From Rhizobium favelukesii (lineage in GTDB: Bacteria > Pseudomonadota > Alphaproteobacteria > Rhizobiales > Rhizobiaceae): a stretch of DNA of 64,000 nt. Under the pieces are notes generated by a model that was not told where the DNA came from, made no database searches, and was given only the letters and a program-made list of their open reading frames with translations. The stretch spans positions 1,364,001-1,428,000 of the forward strand of contig NZ_HG916855.1 in assembly GCF_000577275.2 (NCBI RefSeq). The letters are read 5' to 3'. A program made the translations under genes and the position numbers. Shown one piece after another: positions 1 through 10,537 of the stretch. Position 1 is the first letter of the stretch. Each line of letters begins with the position of its first letter.

Positions 1-584
1 AAGGATCGGAAGTGGTCCATTAACGGATCAACGACGTGTGCCCATCGGCCTCGATCCATGGAGAAAGTACCGATGTTGACGTCTGGTGCCAGATCGGGAT
101 CGGTCAGCGTGTCCGGATCTGCGCGACGATGGTTATAGCTATGAACGTCGAGGAGGACAAATTCCCCGTGACTTCGCTCGATACCTTCTAGGAAGCAGCG
201 AAGCATTGCGTAGTAGTCGTCATGGATCATGAGAGACTGGACGTGTTCCGATTGCGGAAGATCGTCCTTCCAGAGCTTTAGCCCCCACGCCTGCTCAGCG
301 CGGAGGTAGACGGCTTCGTCGCGCCTTCGATTGAGATCGATCTCAAATCGAGAACGGTGAAACACAATCTGGTTTGGCAGGTCACCGATAAGAAACGCTG
401 TGAACGGGTCTTCCTCGCGCAGACGCTCAGCTTCGCTCAAAGCGGAAAGCGAACGCAAGCCTGGTCGAACATGGCGACCATCATGGATCGCCGTTCCAAT
501 AATAGGAGATTGGCTTCTCTTGGCACTCCACAGCGGACCGAAATCAGAGCCCTTGCCGTTTGGAGCCTCGGTGTCGTTCGTCAG
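1..584 (-). CDS. N-formylglutamate amidohydrolase family protein, partial (3' end off the left edge)
   Basis: An open minus-strand frame runs off position 1. Its translation contains segments typical of the FGase superfamily: IGTAIHDGRHVRP, RLREEDPFTAF, HRSRFEIDLNRRRDEAVYL, WGLKLW and DVHSYNHRR. Enzymes of this fold are metal-dependent hydrolases of N-formyl or N-acyl amino acids; the His/Glu/Asp-rich segments are the usual metal and substrate sites. The 5' end is odd: the frame is bounded by an in-frame TAG at 617-615, and no ATG, GTG or TTG lies between that stop and the first conserved block. The first possible initiator is a CTG at 584. The gene may therefore start at a rare codon or may have lost its 5' end. 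Family assignment is fairly secure; the start is not. Confidence 0.6.
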   Translation of the reverse strand, partial: MTNDTEAPNGKGSDFGPLWSAKRSQSPIIGTAIHDGRHVRPGLRSLSALSEAERLREEDPFTAFLIGDLPNQIVFHRSRFEIDLNRRRDEAVYLRAEQAWGLKLWKDDLPQSEHVQSLMIHDDYYAMLRCFLEGIERSHGEFVLLDVHSYNHRRADPDTLTDPDLAPDVNIGTFSMDRGRWAHVVDPLMDHFRS

Positions 585-617
585 TGATCGCGCCTTTCTG
601 GACTTAGCCTTTACCTA

Positions 618-1790
618 GAGTTGCCGGGACTGCTGCTCGGCCTGCAAGTCACGAAGACGCTCCTCGCATGCCTGACGTTTCTTCCCCCTGGTGGGGAGGC
701 GACCGCAATCGGCGTAGTCGCTTGAGCGACAATCCGCCGATGGTCATTACAGGTTTCTCCGCACATGGTGATCTCCGTGTCGCGAGGACATGCGCGTCCC
801 TCCATGAGAAACTAGATCGGCACTCCACTCCATCAAGACATAGGTCGATCATGAAGCATTCCATCAAAACGCCATCTTCAGGCCGGATGGCTGACTGCTG
901 TAATTTAGCAACGCCTTAATTAAAATCGGGCATTGTAATGGCAAACTCGCGCGGTAGTTGGTGGCGGGCCGGGAAATACGCTTTTAGTTTTGCGTCTGAG
1001 GAGTTGGCTGGAGGAGTGGGCTCGCGGAGATTCCCACTCTCCGAAATCGGTACATCGAGTCGCTGCGTGAACGCGATATCGCCTGGCGACATGGGTCTTA
1101 GCCGATTGAGCGCTTGCGAGCAGTTCGGCGGAGGAGGGGAATGATGAGTGATCGCGCAATAGGCTACCTGGTTGCGGCGGAGGTGTGCTCGCTGTTTTGG
1201 ATAGGTGTCGGGCTGTTTGCTTTCGGGAGCCTTTCATTCTAGATCGGCGTGACCAGTGCGTGGCTGGATGGCTAAGAAGCCTACCCTCCAATTCAAACCG
1301 CCTCGGGAGCCCAATCATGTCGGATCGTTCGCTGCATGTCGCGGCGTCGAGCCGGATTTCATCTTCATCGCCATGGATGTGCGCCTCCGAGCCGCGGTTG
1401 CGCTCGAGGATAGTCGCTCGGCTAGGCCTCGGGAGGAGTTCCAGGCAGCGCTGAGGCGATATCAAATCGAGGGCAAGAGGCCCCGACCTTCCGGATCAAA
1501 AGAGCGTGCTCAACGAATGCGGCCGAGATGGGTCGGATCTGCGAAGTACACTTGCGAGACCAAATCCGTTTCCTCATCTGTCATCGATCGTTGACCAACA
1601 GACCGACAGGATCAAGAAAGCCGTGAGCGCCGCTGGCCGGCGGTCACCCCGCCCGAAGTAGTGCGGTTCTTCCGTTCGTCCGATGGCTTACCATGGAAAG
1701 CGTATGACCCGCTACGCCGAATTCGCGAGGGGCAGGTTGATCGGCAACCTATAGATATTGCCTGCCAGCGCTCTAGTTTAGCGCTGATTT
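618..1790. other. 1.2-kb stretch without a recognisable gene
   Basis: Open frames exist on both strands (for example minus 920-1465 and plus 1256-1594), but none has a good ribosome binding site or a recognisable domain, and their composition is arginine/serine-rich as expected of shadow frames in GC-rich DNA. Just before the next gene, GGCAGG (1731-1736) and CCTGCC (1761-1766) can pair, as can GGTTG/CAACC inside. This could be a leader structure or chance. Confidence 0.5.
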
Positions 1791-1804
1791 AAGGGAGGGA
1801 TATC

Positions 1805-4800
1805 GTGAGCAGTTCCAGCGCCATAAGCAGGACGGAAGCAGCCACCAGGCGGGAGGCAAGGGGGATGTCGGCGGAAGAAGCCAGCGCGCTTCTCGACGTC
1901 TTAGTGGCGGTGCGACGGGGGGACTTCTCGGTCCGGATGCGCACGGATCTGACCAACATGACCGGCAAGATCGCCGATGCCTTGAACGACATTATCGCTT
2001 CCAACCAACGCATGGCCCAACAGCTTGACCATGTGGGCGAGGTGGTCGGACGTGACGGACGGACGAGCACGCGGGTGCGTCTAGGCCTTTCGGATGGCTC
2101 CTGGTCTGAAATGGAAGGCTCGATCAACCAGTTGATCGACGATCTGCTTTGGCCAACAACCGCCGTTACGCGCACGATCACGGCTGTGGCAAAGGGAGAC
2201 CTGCTGCAGACGGTGCCGCTCGATGTCGAAGGACGGCCTCTCAAAGGCGAGTTTCTGCGTTCGGCCGACATCGTCAACACCATGATCAAGCAACTGAACC
2301 TCTTTACCTCGGAAGTGACCCGCGTTGCCAGAGAAGTTGGCACTGACGGCAAGCTTGGTGGACAGGCGCAGGTGCCCGAGGTGACTGGCGTCTGGAAGGA
2401 TCTGACCGAAAGCGTCAATTCTATGGCGTCCAACCTCACGGCACAGGTGCGAAACATCGCTGACGTGACGATCGCGGTCGCCAACGGAGACCTGTCCAAA
2501 AAGATCACCGTTGATGTGCGCGGCGAGATTCTTCAACTGAAAGAGGCAATCAACACCATGGTCGATCAGCTGCGATCCTTCGCATCCGAAGTCACGCGCG
2601 TCGCCCGTGAGGTCGGGACCGAAGGTAAGCTTGGCGGTCAGGCGCTGGTGCCAGGTGTTGCCGGGACCTGGAAGGATCTGACGGACTCGGTCAATGCGAT
2701 GTGTGGCAATCTCACCGCTCAGGTCCGCAACATCGCCCAGGTGACCACGGCCGTTGCGCGCGGCGACCTGTCGCGCAAGATCACCGTCGACGTCTCGGGC
2801 GAAATCCTTGAATTGAAGGAAACCATCAATACCATGGTGGACCAGCTAAACGGCTTCGCGGGTGAAGTGACACGTGTGGCGCGTGAGGTTGGGACCGAAG
2901 GACGACTTGGCGGACAGGCCCAGGTGCCAGGCGTTGCCGGCACTTGGAAGGACCTGACCGATAACGTCAATTCGATGGCCTCCAACTTGACCGCGCAGGT
3001 CAGAAATATTGCCGACGTTTCGACCGCGATCGCCAACGGCGACCTTTCGAAAAAAATCACAGTGACCGTTTCGGGCGAAATTCTTGAGCTGAAAGAAACT
3101 ATCAATACGATGGTCGACCAGCTCAACGCCTTCGCCTCGGAAGTGACGCGCGTGGCAAGAGAGGTCGGCACCGAGGGCCGCCTTGGCGGGCAGGCCAACG
3201 TCCGCGGTGTGGCCGGTACATGGAAGGACCTGACCGAGAACGTCAACTCAATGGCTGGAAATCTCACGGCTCAGGTTCGCAACATCGCCGAGGTCTCCAC
3301 CGCGATTGCCAATGGCGACCTGTCCAAGAAAATCACCGTCGACGTGAAAGGCGAAATCCTGGAGCTGAAGGAAACCATCAACACGATGGTCGATCAGCTG
3401 AATGCCTTCGCCTCGGAGGTGACGCGCGTTGCAAGAGAAGTTGGAACCGAAGGCCGATTGGGCGGGCAGGCCAACGTGCGCGGCGTTGCCGGGACATGGA
3501 AGGACCTGACAGACTCGGTTAACTCCATGGCATCCAACCTCACGGGCCAGGTTCGCAATATCGCGGAGGTCGCCACAGCCGTCGCTCAGGGCGACCTTTC
3601 TAAGAAAATTACCGTACCCGTTTCCGGTGAAATCCTGAGGCTCAAGGAAACAATCAATACCATGGTCGATCAGCTGAACGGATTTGCCGGCGAAGTGACG
3701 CGTGTGGCCCGTGAGGTTGGAACCGAAGGCAGACTGGGCGGGCAAGCAAACGTCCTTGGCGTGGCGGGCACATGGAAGGACCTGACCGACAGCGTCAACT
3801 CGATGGCAGGTAATCTGACCGCTCAGGTGCGAAACATCGCCGAAGTCTCGACCGCGATTGCCAACGGCGATCTGTCGAAGAAGATCACGGTATCGGTGTC
3901 CGGCGAAATCCTTGAGCTCAAGGAAACCCTCAACACGATGGTCGATCAATTGAACCGGTTCGCCTCGGAAGTAACCCGCGTTGCCCGTGAAGTGGGCACG
4001 GAAGGCAAGCTCGGGGGGCAGGCACAGGTGCCGGGCGTTGCCGGGACCTGGAAGGATCTGACCGAAAATGTCAACTCCATGGCTTCGAATCTTACCGGAC
4101 AGGTGCGCAATATCGCCGAAGTGACGACAGCGGTGGCCCGCGGTGACCTGTCGCGCAAGATCACTGTCGACGTCAAGGGCGAGATTCTGGAGCTCAAGAA
4201 TACGATCAACACGATGGTCGATCAGTTGAACGCCTTTGCGGGCGAGGTGACACGTGTCGCACGCGAGGTCGGTACGGAGGGCAAGCTTGGCGGACAGGCA
4301 CAGGTTCCCGGCGTGGCGGGCACCTGGAAGGACCTGACCGACAGTGTCAACTCCATGGCCGGCAACCTGACGGCGCAGGTCCGCAACATCGCCGAGGTGG
4401 CGACTGCGATCGCCAATGGTGATTTGTCACGCAAGATCACCGTGGACGTGCGTGGCGAGATTCTTCTCCTGAAGGACACGCTGAACACAATGGTGGATCA
4501 ACTGCGATCCTTTGCCGGCGAGGTGACGCGTGTCGCCCGTGAGGTCGGCACGGACGGTCGCCTCGGCGGTCAGGCGGTTGTCCCGGGTGTCGCGGGAACC
4601 TGGAAGGATTTGACCGATAACGTCAACCTTCTTGCCGCCAATCTCACCACCCAGGTGCGCAATATCGCCGAAGTGACAACGGCGGTTGCTCGCGGTGACC
4701 TGTCGCGCAAGATCACCGTCGACGTCAAGGGCGAGATCCTGGAGCTAAAGAACACCATCAATACGATGGTGGACCAACTGAACGCCTTTGCGGGCGAGGT

Positions 4801-7800
4801 GACACGTGTCGCGCGTGAGGTGGGAACGGAGGGTAAACTTGGCGGACAGGCACAGGTTCCCGGCGTGGCGGGCACCTGGAAGGACCTGACTGACACCGTC
4901 AACGTCATGGCTGCCAACCTCACAGAACAAGTGCGTGGTATCGTCAAGGTGGTCACGGCCGTTGCAAACGGCGACCTCAAGCAGAATCTGACGGTCGCCT
5001 CGAAGGGCGAGGTCGCAGCCCTTGCCGAGACCATCAACAACATGACGAATACATTGGCAACCTTCGCCGACCAGGTCACGAGCGTTGCCCGTGAGGTGGG
5101 TGTCGAGGGCCGGCTCGGTGGTCAGGCCAACGTCCCTGGCACGGCAGGCACCTGGAAGGATCTGACGGGCAACGTAAACCTGCTTGCCGCCAACCTGACA
5201 ACACAGGTGCGCGCGATCGCGGAGGTGGCAACGGCTGTCACCAAGGGCGATCTCACGCGCTCGATCCAGGTTGAGGCGCGTGGCGAGGTTGCCGAGCTCA
5301 AAGACAACATCAACACCATGATTGACAACCTGCGTTTGACGACGGAGCGCAACACCGAGCAGGATTGGCTGAAGACCAACCTTGCGCGGTTCACCAACAT
5401 GCTACAGGGGCAGCGCGACCTGACGCTGGTTGGAAAGATGCTGCTCTCGGAGCTGGCGCCGCTGGTTGGCGCACAGCAGGGCGTCATCTATCAGGTCGAG
5501 TCGGACGCCGACCGCCCGCTCCTGTCGCTTCTGTCGGTTTATGCCCAGGGAACGGAGACGTCTCATCCGGTGCGCCTCGAGTTTGGTCAGGGGCTTGTCG
5601 GACAGTGCGCCAGCGACGCGAAGGCGATCGTGATCACCGATCTACCGGGCAACGTGGTGCCGATCAGTTCGGGCGTTTTCTCTACTCTGCCACGCAGCGC
5701 AGTCGTCCTTCCGGTTCACTTCGAAGGTCAGGTGAAGGCGGTGATCGAGCTTGCTTCGGCCGGCCAATTCACCGAACTGCAGCTGTCGTTTCTCGACCAA
5801 TTGACCATGTCGATCGGGATCGTCCTCAACTCCATCGAGGCGACCATGCAAACGGAGGGCCTGCTCAAGCAGTCCCAGCAGCTTGCAACCGAACTTCAAA
5901 CGCAGCAGCGTGAATTGCAGCAGACCAACGAGCAGTTGGGACAGAAGGCCCAACAGCTCGAGGAGCGAAACTTCGAGGTCGAGGCCAAGAACCAGGAAAT
6001 CGAGCAGGCCCGCCGTGCTCTGGAAGAGAAGGCGACGGAACTCGCCCTGACATCGAAGTACAAGTCGGAATTTCTCGCCAATATGTCGCACGAATTGCGC
6101 ACGCCGCTCAATTCGATCCTCATTCTCGGCCAGCAGCTCGGCGAAAACCCCGAAGGCAATCTTTCGGCAAAGCAGGTGGAGTTCGCAAAGACCATCCACG
6201 GAGCAGGCACGGACCTCTTGAACCTGATCAGCGATATACTTGATCTGTCAAAGATCGAATCCGGTACCGTTTCTGTCGACGCGGAGGAAATCTCGCTCAG
6301 CAATCTGTTTGAGGTGATGGCGCGACCGTTCAGACACGAGGCGGAGGATCGTGGTCTCGCATTTTCCGTGGAAATCGCCGCGGATGTCACGAACAGCATC
6401 ATGACGGATTCCAAGCGCCTGCAGCAGATCTTGAAGAACCTCTTGTCGAACGCTTTCAAGTTCACCGCCGAGGGCGGGGTGACCCTGCGTGTATCGACGG
6501 TAACGAACGGCGCGTCGGTGGATCATCCTTCGCTGCAGTCGGCGCCTTGCGTCATTGCTTTCGAGGTCATCGATACAGGCATCGGCATTCCCGCGGAAAA
6601 GCAGCGCATCATTTTCGAAGCATTCCAGCAGGCGGATGCATCGACCAGTCGCAAGTATGGCGGCACGGGGCTGGGGCTCGCCATCAGCCGCGAGCTCGCA
6701 AACCTGCTTGGGGGCGAGATCCAGCTTCGCAGTTCTCCGGGCGCAGGCAGCACGTTCACTCTTCTTCTTCCGCTCACCTATGCCGGTGCCGGCAGCGCTG
6801 CCGCTCGGATCGCGCCTGATCGGACGAATGTGGTACAACTCGCCGAGATTGCCGCAAGCCGGCGCGCCGACAGGCCGCTGGAGCGAATGGAGGACGACCG
6901 CGAGGAAATAACAGCCGACGACACGGTGCTTCTCATCGTGGAAGACGACACTCATTACGCGCGGATCCTGATGGATTTGGCGCATGACAATGGTTTCAAG
7001 GTCATCGTCGCGTTGCGCGGCAGTGAAGCACTGACACTGGCCAAGGACTACAAGCCGACGGCGATCTCGCTCGACATTTTCCTGCCCGACATGCTTGGCT
7101 GGAGCGTGCTCAGCCAACTCAAGCAGAACGTCGCAACGCGCCATATTCCTGTTCAGATCATCAGTCTCGACGAGGATCGGCAACACGGATTGACGCGGGG
7201 AGCATTTGCATGCCTCAGCAAGCCGACGACACCCGAAGGCCTGGATGGCGCTTTGTCACGCCTCAAGGACTATGCCAAGCCTCGCCGCAAGCGACTGCTT
7301 CTCGTGGAGGATAACGAGGCGGAGCGCGCGAGTGTGGCGGCGCTGCTTGGCCATGATGATATCGATATAGAATGCGTGGCATCTGGCGCCGAAGCTTTGG
7401 CCGCGCTTCGACGCGACCCGGCCGACTGCGTTGTCCTAGATCTCACTTTGCCGGATATGACGGGCTTCCAAGTCCTGGAGAAAATGGGGGATGACATCGC
7501 CATCCGCGAGGTGCCGGTCGTTGTCTTTACCGGCCGCGAGCTTTCTCCGGAGGAAGACAGCCGCCTGCGCGGTATGGCCCGCAGTGTCGTCGTCAAAGGT
7601 GTTGAATCGCCCGAGCGACTGCTGGACGAGACCGCGATTTTTCTCCATCGCGTCGTCGCCGACCTGCCCGAAGCAAAGCAAGTGATGCTCGAGGCCCTCC
7701 ACAGCTCGGACGAGGATCTTGTCGGCGAAACGGTACTGCTCGTCGATGATGATGCGCGCAACATCTTCGCGCTCAGCAGTGTGCTCGAGCGGCGTGGCAT

Positions 7801-8092
7801 GAAGGTCCTGACCGCCACAACGGGCAGCGAGGCGATCGATGTGTTGAACAACGCGCCCGCCGTCGCGATTGTCCTGATGGACATCATGATGCCTGGCATG
7901 GATGGCTATGAGACGATGGAAGTCATTCGCTCCCAGCCGCGCTTCCGGCGCCTGCCGATTCTGGCACTGACAGCCAAGGCAATGAAGGGGGACCGTGAAA
8001 AGTGCCTCGAAGCGGGCGCTTCCGACTACCTGGCAAAACCAGTCAATACCGAGCAACTGCTTTCGGCACTGCGCATGTGGCTGCATCGCTAG
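1805..8092 (+). CDS. Giant cytosolic poly-HAMP hybrid sensor histidine kinase (HAMP array-GAF-HisKA-HATPase-3xREC)
   Basis: This 2095-aa protein starts at GTG 1805 behind AGGGAGGG. No membrane segment is visible, so it should be cytosolic. Residues 1-165 hold a divergent first HAMP-like unit. Residues 167-1178 are eleven tandem 92-aa HAMP repeats with the signatures [16 protein letters not shown] and [13 protein letters not shown] domain follows (about 1200-1345), then a glutamine-rich coiled coil (about 1355-1425), HisKA with the phospho-acceptor in [10 protein letters not shown] (about 1421-1490), and HATPase with NAFKFT, DTGIGIP and GGTGLGLAI (about 1530-1665). Three receiver domains end the protein (about 1709-1825, 1830-1945, 1975-2093), with phospho-acceptor Asp in [16 protein letters not shown] and LMDIMMPG. 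The layout resembles fungal Nik1/Os-1 group III osmosensing kinases, whose HAMP arrays replace a membrane sensor; the stimulus here is unknown. Ten bases separate it from the next kinase gene, which is probably co-transcribed. Confidence 0.93.
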   Translation: MSSSSAISRTEAATRREARGMSAEEASALLDVLVAVRRGDFSVRMRTDLTNMTGKIADALNDIIASNQRMAQQLDHVGEVVGRDGRTSTRVRLGLSDGSWSEMEGSINQLIDDLLWPTTAVTRTITAVAKGDLLQTVPLDVEGRPLKGEFLRSADIVNTMIKQLNLFTSEVTRVAREVGTDGKLGGQAQVPEVTGVWKDLTESVNSMASNLTAQVRNIADVTIAVANGDLSKKITVDVRGEILQLKEAINTMVDQLRSFASEVTRVAREVGTEGKLGGQALVPGVAGTWKDLTDSVNAMCGNLTAQVRNIAQVTTAVARGDLSRKITVDVSGEILELKETINTMVDQLNGFAGEVTRVAREVGTEGRLGGQAQVPGVAGTWKDLTDNVNSMASNLTAQVRNIADVSTAIANGDLSKKITVTVSGEILELKETINTMVDQLNAFASEVTRVAREVGTEGRLGGQANVRGVAGTWKDLTENVNSMAGNLTAQVRNIAEVSTAIANGDLSKKITVDVKGEILELKETINTMVDQLNAFASEVTRVAREVGTEGRLGGQANVRGVAGTWKDLTDSVNSMASNLTGQVRNIAEVATAVAQGDLSKKITVPVSGEILRLKETINTMVDQLNGFAGEVTRVAREVGTEGRLGGQANVLGVAGTWKDLTDSVNSMAGNLTAQVRNIAEVSTAIANGDLSKKITVSVSGEILELKETLNTMVDQLNRFASEVTRVAREVGTEGKLGGQAQVPGVAGTWKDLTENVNSMASNLTGQVRNIAEVTTAVARGDLSRKITVDVKGEILELKNTINTMVDQLNAFAGEVTRVAREVGTEGKLGGQAQVPGVAGTWKDLTDSVNSMAGNLTAQVRNIAEVATAIANGDLSRKITVDVRGEILLLKDTLNTMVDQLRSFAGEVTRVAREVGTDGRLGGQAVVPGVAGTWKDLTDNVNLLAANLTTQVRNIAEVTTAVARGDLSRKITVDVKGEILELKNTINTMVDQLNAFAGEVTRVAREVGTEGKLGGQAQVPGVAGTWKDLTDTVNVMAANLTEQVRGIVKVVTAVANGDLKQNLTVASKGEVAALAETINNMTNTLATFADQVTSVAREVGVEGRLGGQANVPGTAGTWKDLTGNVNLLAANLTTQVRAIAEVATAVTKGDLTRSIQVEARGEVAELKDNINTMIDNLRLTTERNTEQDWLKTNLARFTNMLQGQRDLTLVGKMLLSELAPLVGAQQGVIYQVESDADRPLLSLLSVYAQGTETSHPVRLEFGQGLVGQCASDAKAIVITDLPGNVVPISSGVFSTLPRSAVVLPVHFEGQVKAVIELASAGQFTELQLSFLDQLTMSIGIVLNSIEATMQTEGLLKQSQQLATELQTQQRELQQTNEQLGQKAQQLEERNFEVEAKNQEIEQARRALEEKATELALTSKYKSEFLANMSHELRTPLNSILILGQQLGENPEGNLSAKQVEFAKTIHGAGTDLLNLISDILDLSKIESGTVSVDAEEISLSNLFEVMARPFRHEAEDRGLAFSVEIAADVTNSIMTDSKRLQQILKNLLSNAFKFTAEGGVTLRVSTVTNGASVDHPSLQSAPCVIAFEVIDTGIGIPAEKQRIIFEAFQQADASTSRKYGGTGLGLAISRELANLLGGEIQLRSSPGAGSTFTLLLPLTYAGAGSAAARIAPDRTNVVQLAEIAASRRADRPLERMEDDREEITADDTVLLIVEDDTHYARILMDLAHDNGFKVIVALRGSEALTLAKDYKPTAISLDIFLPDMLGWSVLSQLKQNVATRHIPVQIISLDEDRQHGLTRGAFACLSKPTTPEGLDGALSRLKDYAKPRRKRLLLVEDNEAERASVAALLGHDDIDIECVASGAEALAALRRDPADCVVLDLTLPDMTGFQVLEKMGDDIAIREVPVVVFTGRELSPEEDSRLRGMARSVVVKGVESPERLLDETAIFLHRVVADLPEAKQVMLEALHSSDEDLVGETVLLVDDDARNIFALSSVLERRGMKVLTATTGSEAIDVLNNAPAVAIVLMDIMMPGMDGYETMEVIRSQPRFRRLPILALTAKAMKGDREKCLEAGASDYLAKPVNTEQLLSALRMWLHR
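2303..5338 (+). repeat. Eleven in-frame tandem 276-bp repeats encoding the HAMP array
   Basis: The EVG(T/V)(E/D)G codons recur every 276 bp from about 2334 to 5095, an exact ten-period spacing, giving eleven 92-codon units. Neighbouring copies differ mainly at third positions and at a few residues (K/R in GKLGG versus GRLGG; NSMASN, NSMAGN, NLLAAN). This suggests expansion by recombination followed by drift or gene conversion. The last two units are the most divergent. Confidence 0.95.
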
Positions 8093-8102
8093 GGAGATCG
8101 TC

Positions 8103-9773
8103 GTGGATACAGTCAACATTCTCCTCGTGGACGACCAGCCGTCGAAGCTTATGAGCTACGAGGTCATCCTCCAAGACCTCAGCGAAAATCTCATAAAGGC
8201 GCAGTCCGCGCGGGAGGCGTTAGAACACCTGCTGCGCACCGACATTGCCGTAATTCTCGTCGATGTCTGCATGCCCGAGCAGGACGGCTTTGAACTCGTC
8301 AGCCTGATCCGGGAGCACCCACGTTACCAGAGTACTGCCATTATCTTCGTATCGGCCGTCATGATGGCTGAGCCTGACCGGCTACGTGGATACGCAGCCG
8401 GCGCAGTCGACTATGTGTCGGTTCCCATCGTCCCGGAAGTTTTGCGGGCAAAGGTTCGCGTCTTTACGGAGCTCTATCGCAAAACAAGAGAGCTTGAACG
8501 GCTGAATGCAGACCTCGAGAACAGAGTGCGTCAACGCACAGCCGAACTGGAGGCTTCCTCCACACAACTGCGTCAGTTGAATGAGGAGCTCGAGCACCGT
8601 ATCGAGCAAAGAACACGTGAGCGCGAGGAGGCGCTCGCGCAATTGTTCGAAGCCCAGAAACTGGATACCATTGGGCAGCTTACCGGGGGGGTGGCGCACG
8701 ACTTCAACAATCTTCTGATGGCGATCCTCGGAAGCCTCGGCCTGTTGAAGAAGTGGCTGCCAGAAGACGCTCGCGAACAGCGACTGGTAAACAATGCAAT
8801 TCAGGCAGCCGAGCGCGGCGCCGCCTTGACGCAGCGACTGCTGGCATTCGCGCGACGGCAGGAGCTGAAGCCGACCACCGTCGATTTTCTGCGGTTGTTC
8901 GATAGCATCGAGGATCTTCTGAAGAAGGCAGTCGGGCCGGGCGTCGACGTGAAGCTCGATCTCGCACAAGACATTCCCAATCTCCTCGTGGACAGCAATC
9001 AGCTCGAGCTTGCCTTGCTCAATCTGTTTATGAACGCACGCGATGCAAATGCAGGCACAATCACTCTGGTCGTCGACGCCGATCAGGTCGGTTTGCCAAC
9101 GTCCATTGGTCCTGGACGGTATGTACGCATATGCGTGTCCGATGACGGCGCGGGAATGGATGAAACCACTGCGGCGCGTGCCACCGAACCGTTCTTCACG
9201 ACCAAAGGCCCTGGCAAAGGGACCGGATTGGGACTGTCGATGGTGCAGGGACTGACGGCCCAATCGGGGGGTGCCTTCGCATTGACAAGCAAACAGGGGA
9301 CTGGCACGTCGGTATCTCTCTGGTTGCCGGTTGCTGACCGCGCGGACACAACGGCACAGGCCGACCTGGAAGTCGCAGCCGACGCCGACCTCCGGGCGGG
9401 TGGCGATCTTTCCGTGCTCGTCGTCGATGACGACCCGTTGGTGAGCATGGGTACGGTGGCGATGATCGAAGATCTCGGCCACGTCGCGGTCGATGTAACG
9501 TCCGCCTCCCAGGCGTTGGAATTGCTCGCGCAAGGCCAGCACTTTGATATCGTCATAACCGATCATTCGATGCCGGGCATGACCGGTGCAGAGCTTGCCC
9601 GCATGATTTTTTCTTCATTCCCGCAACTTCCGGTCGTGCTTGCATCGGGATATGCAGAGCTTCCCGATGAACAGGGCCTTGCCGAGTTGGTGCGGCTGAC
9701 GAAACCATTTACCCAGGAGCAACTCCGGCAGGCGATTCATCGAGCAATCGGTCTGAGACCGTCGGCGGCATGA
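8103..9773 (+). CDS. Hybrid histidine kinase, REC-coiled coil-HisKA-HATPase-REC
   Basis: This 556-aa soluble protein starts at GTG 8103 with AGGGAG at 8091-8096, which overlaps the stop of the upstream poly-HAMP kinase, so translational coupling is likely. An N-terminal receiver (about 1-120; Asp in ILVDVCMPE) leads through a charged coiled coil (about 125-180) to a HisKA box with GGVAHDFNNLL (H near residue 198). A HATPase domain follows (ARDAN, DDGAGM, TGLGLSMVQG), then a C-terminal receiver (about 437-552; Asp in ITDHSMPGM). The H-box type F-N-N-L is common in alphaproteobacterial REC-kinase-REC proteins. The N-terminal receiver is a plausible phosphate acceptor from the upstream kinase (inference), making the pair a phosphorelay. 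Confidence 0.9.
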   Translation: MDTVNILLVDDQPSKLMSYEVILQDLSENLIKAQSAREALEHLLRTDIAVILVDVCMPEQDGFELVSLIREHPRYQSTAIIFVSAVMMAEPDRLRGYAAGAVDYVSVPIVPEVLRAKVRVFTELYRKTRELERLNADLENRVRQRTAELEASSTQLRQLNEELEHRIEQRTREREEALAQLFEAQKLDTIGQLTGGVAHDFNNLLMAILGSLGLLKKWLPEDAREQRLVNNAIQAAERGAALTQRLLAFARRQELKPTTVDFLRLFDSIEDLLKKAVGPGVDVKLDLAQDIPNLLVDSNQLELALLNLFMNARDANAGTITLVVDADQVGLPTSIGPGRYVRICVSDDGAGMDETTAARATEPFFTTKGPGKGTGLGLSMVQGLTAQSGGAFALTSKQGTGTSVSLWLPVADRADTTAQADLEVAADADLRAGGDLSVLVVDDDPLVSMGTVAMIEDLGHVAVDVTSASQALELLAQGQHFDIVITDHSMPGMTGAELARMIFSSFPQLPVVLASGYAELPDEQGLAELVRLTKPFTQEQLRQAIHRAIGLRPSAA

Positions 9774-10083
9774 GTACTCCACTTCCAAAGTGTGGAAGGC
9801 TTGCGTGACGAGCGGGGCGACACGGGCGGGCCGACCTGGACGACGATTGATTTGCCAATTGGCGCCGGTGGAACGAAATCCGCCGTGTGTGCCGCTGAGG
9901 CGGAAGGCCTGATAGTGCACGGACGGGGCCGCAGAAGCGGGCTTTTTCATAGGGGATTGAGCTTGTGGCTGCGTTTCTGCAAGATGGTGACCGTTGTTTT
10001 TGCCATCCCTGTCCTGATCTCTGAGCACAAACGATGCCAGCAAGGCCAGCGGGGTCAATTTTCTAAGCCAGCCGTCGATTGCT
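9774..10083. other. Intergenic region before the EcfG promoter
   Basis: Some 310 bases with no supported gene. An open plus frame (9792-10190) has no recognisable domain and runs through the promoter that follows. CCACTT and AAGTGTGG at about 9779-9795 could form an imperfect hairpin just after the kinase stop codon; it has no T-run. Confidence 0.4.
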
Positions 10084-10108
10084 GGAACCACCCCACATGG
10101 GTATCGTT
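10084..10108 (+). promoter_or_regulatory. EcfG/RpoE2-type general stress promoter
   Basis: GGAAC (10084-10088), a 16-base spacer and CGTT (10105-10108) match the alphaproteobacterial general-stress sigma factor consensus exactly. Transcription should start near 10115, followed within 5 bases by AAAGGAGA and then the small reading frame at 10132. Confidence 0.7.
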
Positions 10109-10131
10109 TCGAAGGGCAAAGGAGAATTCCA

Positions 10132-10317
10132 ACGCCTACGACAGTTCCCACTCCCGAAGAAAACCCGACGTCCGCGCCAGGCGTTCCTGATCGAATCAAG
10201 GACAAGCCGCCTCTGAGGCCGGCCGAGGATCCTTCCGATACAAAAAATCCCAATGAAAATGATCCACCTCGTGATCCGGCACTTCTGCCCATCGGCGACC
10301 TGGCCGGGGCGGCCTGA
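10132..10317 (+). CDS. Small proline-rich hypothetical protein with an apparent ACG start
   Basis: This 61-codon frame is rich in Pro, Asp and Glu (PTTVPTPEENPTSAPG near the start, PPRDPALLPIGDLAGAA at the end). No ATG, GTG or TTG is available. The codon at the expected place, 7 bases after AAAGGAGA (10118-10125), is ACG. Two things argue for a real gene: the strong ribosome binding site and the exact EcfG promoter 24 bases upstream of the start. Similar short Pro/Asp-rich proteins are common in rhizobia (general recollection). Either ACG initiates at low efficiency, or an ancestral ATG has mutated and the gene is decaying. The product would be acidic and probably disordered, with no predicted enzymatic role. 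Confidence 0.45.
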   Translation, partial: TPTTVPTPEENPTSAPGVPDRIKDKPPLRPAEDPSDTKNPNENDPPRDPALLPIGDLAGAA

Positions 10318-10345
10318 CCAACACACTCGATTGGCCGTCACGATC

Positions 10346-10371
10346 GGAAAAAAGGCCCGCCGAAGCGGGCC
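10346..10371 (-). terminator. Rho-independent terminator downstream of the HU gene
   Basis: GGCCCGC (10354-10360), loop CGAA and GCGGGCC (10365-10371) form a perfect 7-bp stem. On the minus strand the stem is followed by a run of six T (10353-10348). It lies about 165 bases beyond the HU stop codon. Confidence 0.8.
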
Positions 10372-10420
10372 AACTAGAAGATCCCGACAGGGGACCGGAG
10401 CCGGAGACTCCAGCCATAGA

Positions 10421-10436
10421 ATTAGGCGTGCCTAAT
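10421..10436. repeat. Perfect 7-2-7 inverted repeat
   Basis: ATTAGGC-GT-GCCTAAT lies between the HU stop codon and its terminator. It has no T-run, so it may be a protein-binding palindrome or an RNA 3' hairpin. Function unknown. Confidence 0.4.
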
Positions 10437-10537
10437 GAAGAAAGTGTGACATCCTCGTTGGTGAGACATTCGGCAGGCAGCCGCGTCGTTACGTCCTTCG
10501 TCGCGCTCCTAACTCATTCTGGCAGCGCTACGGTGGA

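Noticed and set aside
920..1465. 181-codon minus-strand frame
   Set aside because: Arg/Ser/Pro-rich composition, no ribosome binding site and no recognisable domain; looks like a shadow frame in GC-rich DNA.
2303..5338. Regular tandem repeats that might suggest a CRISPR or satellite array
   Set aside because: They are in one open reading frame and encode HAMP units of 92 residues; there are no spacers.
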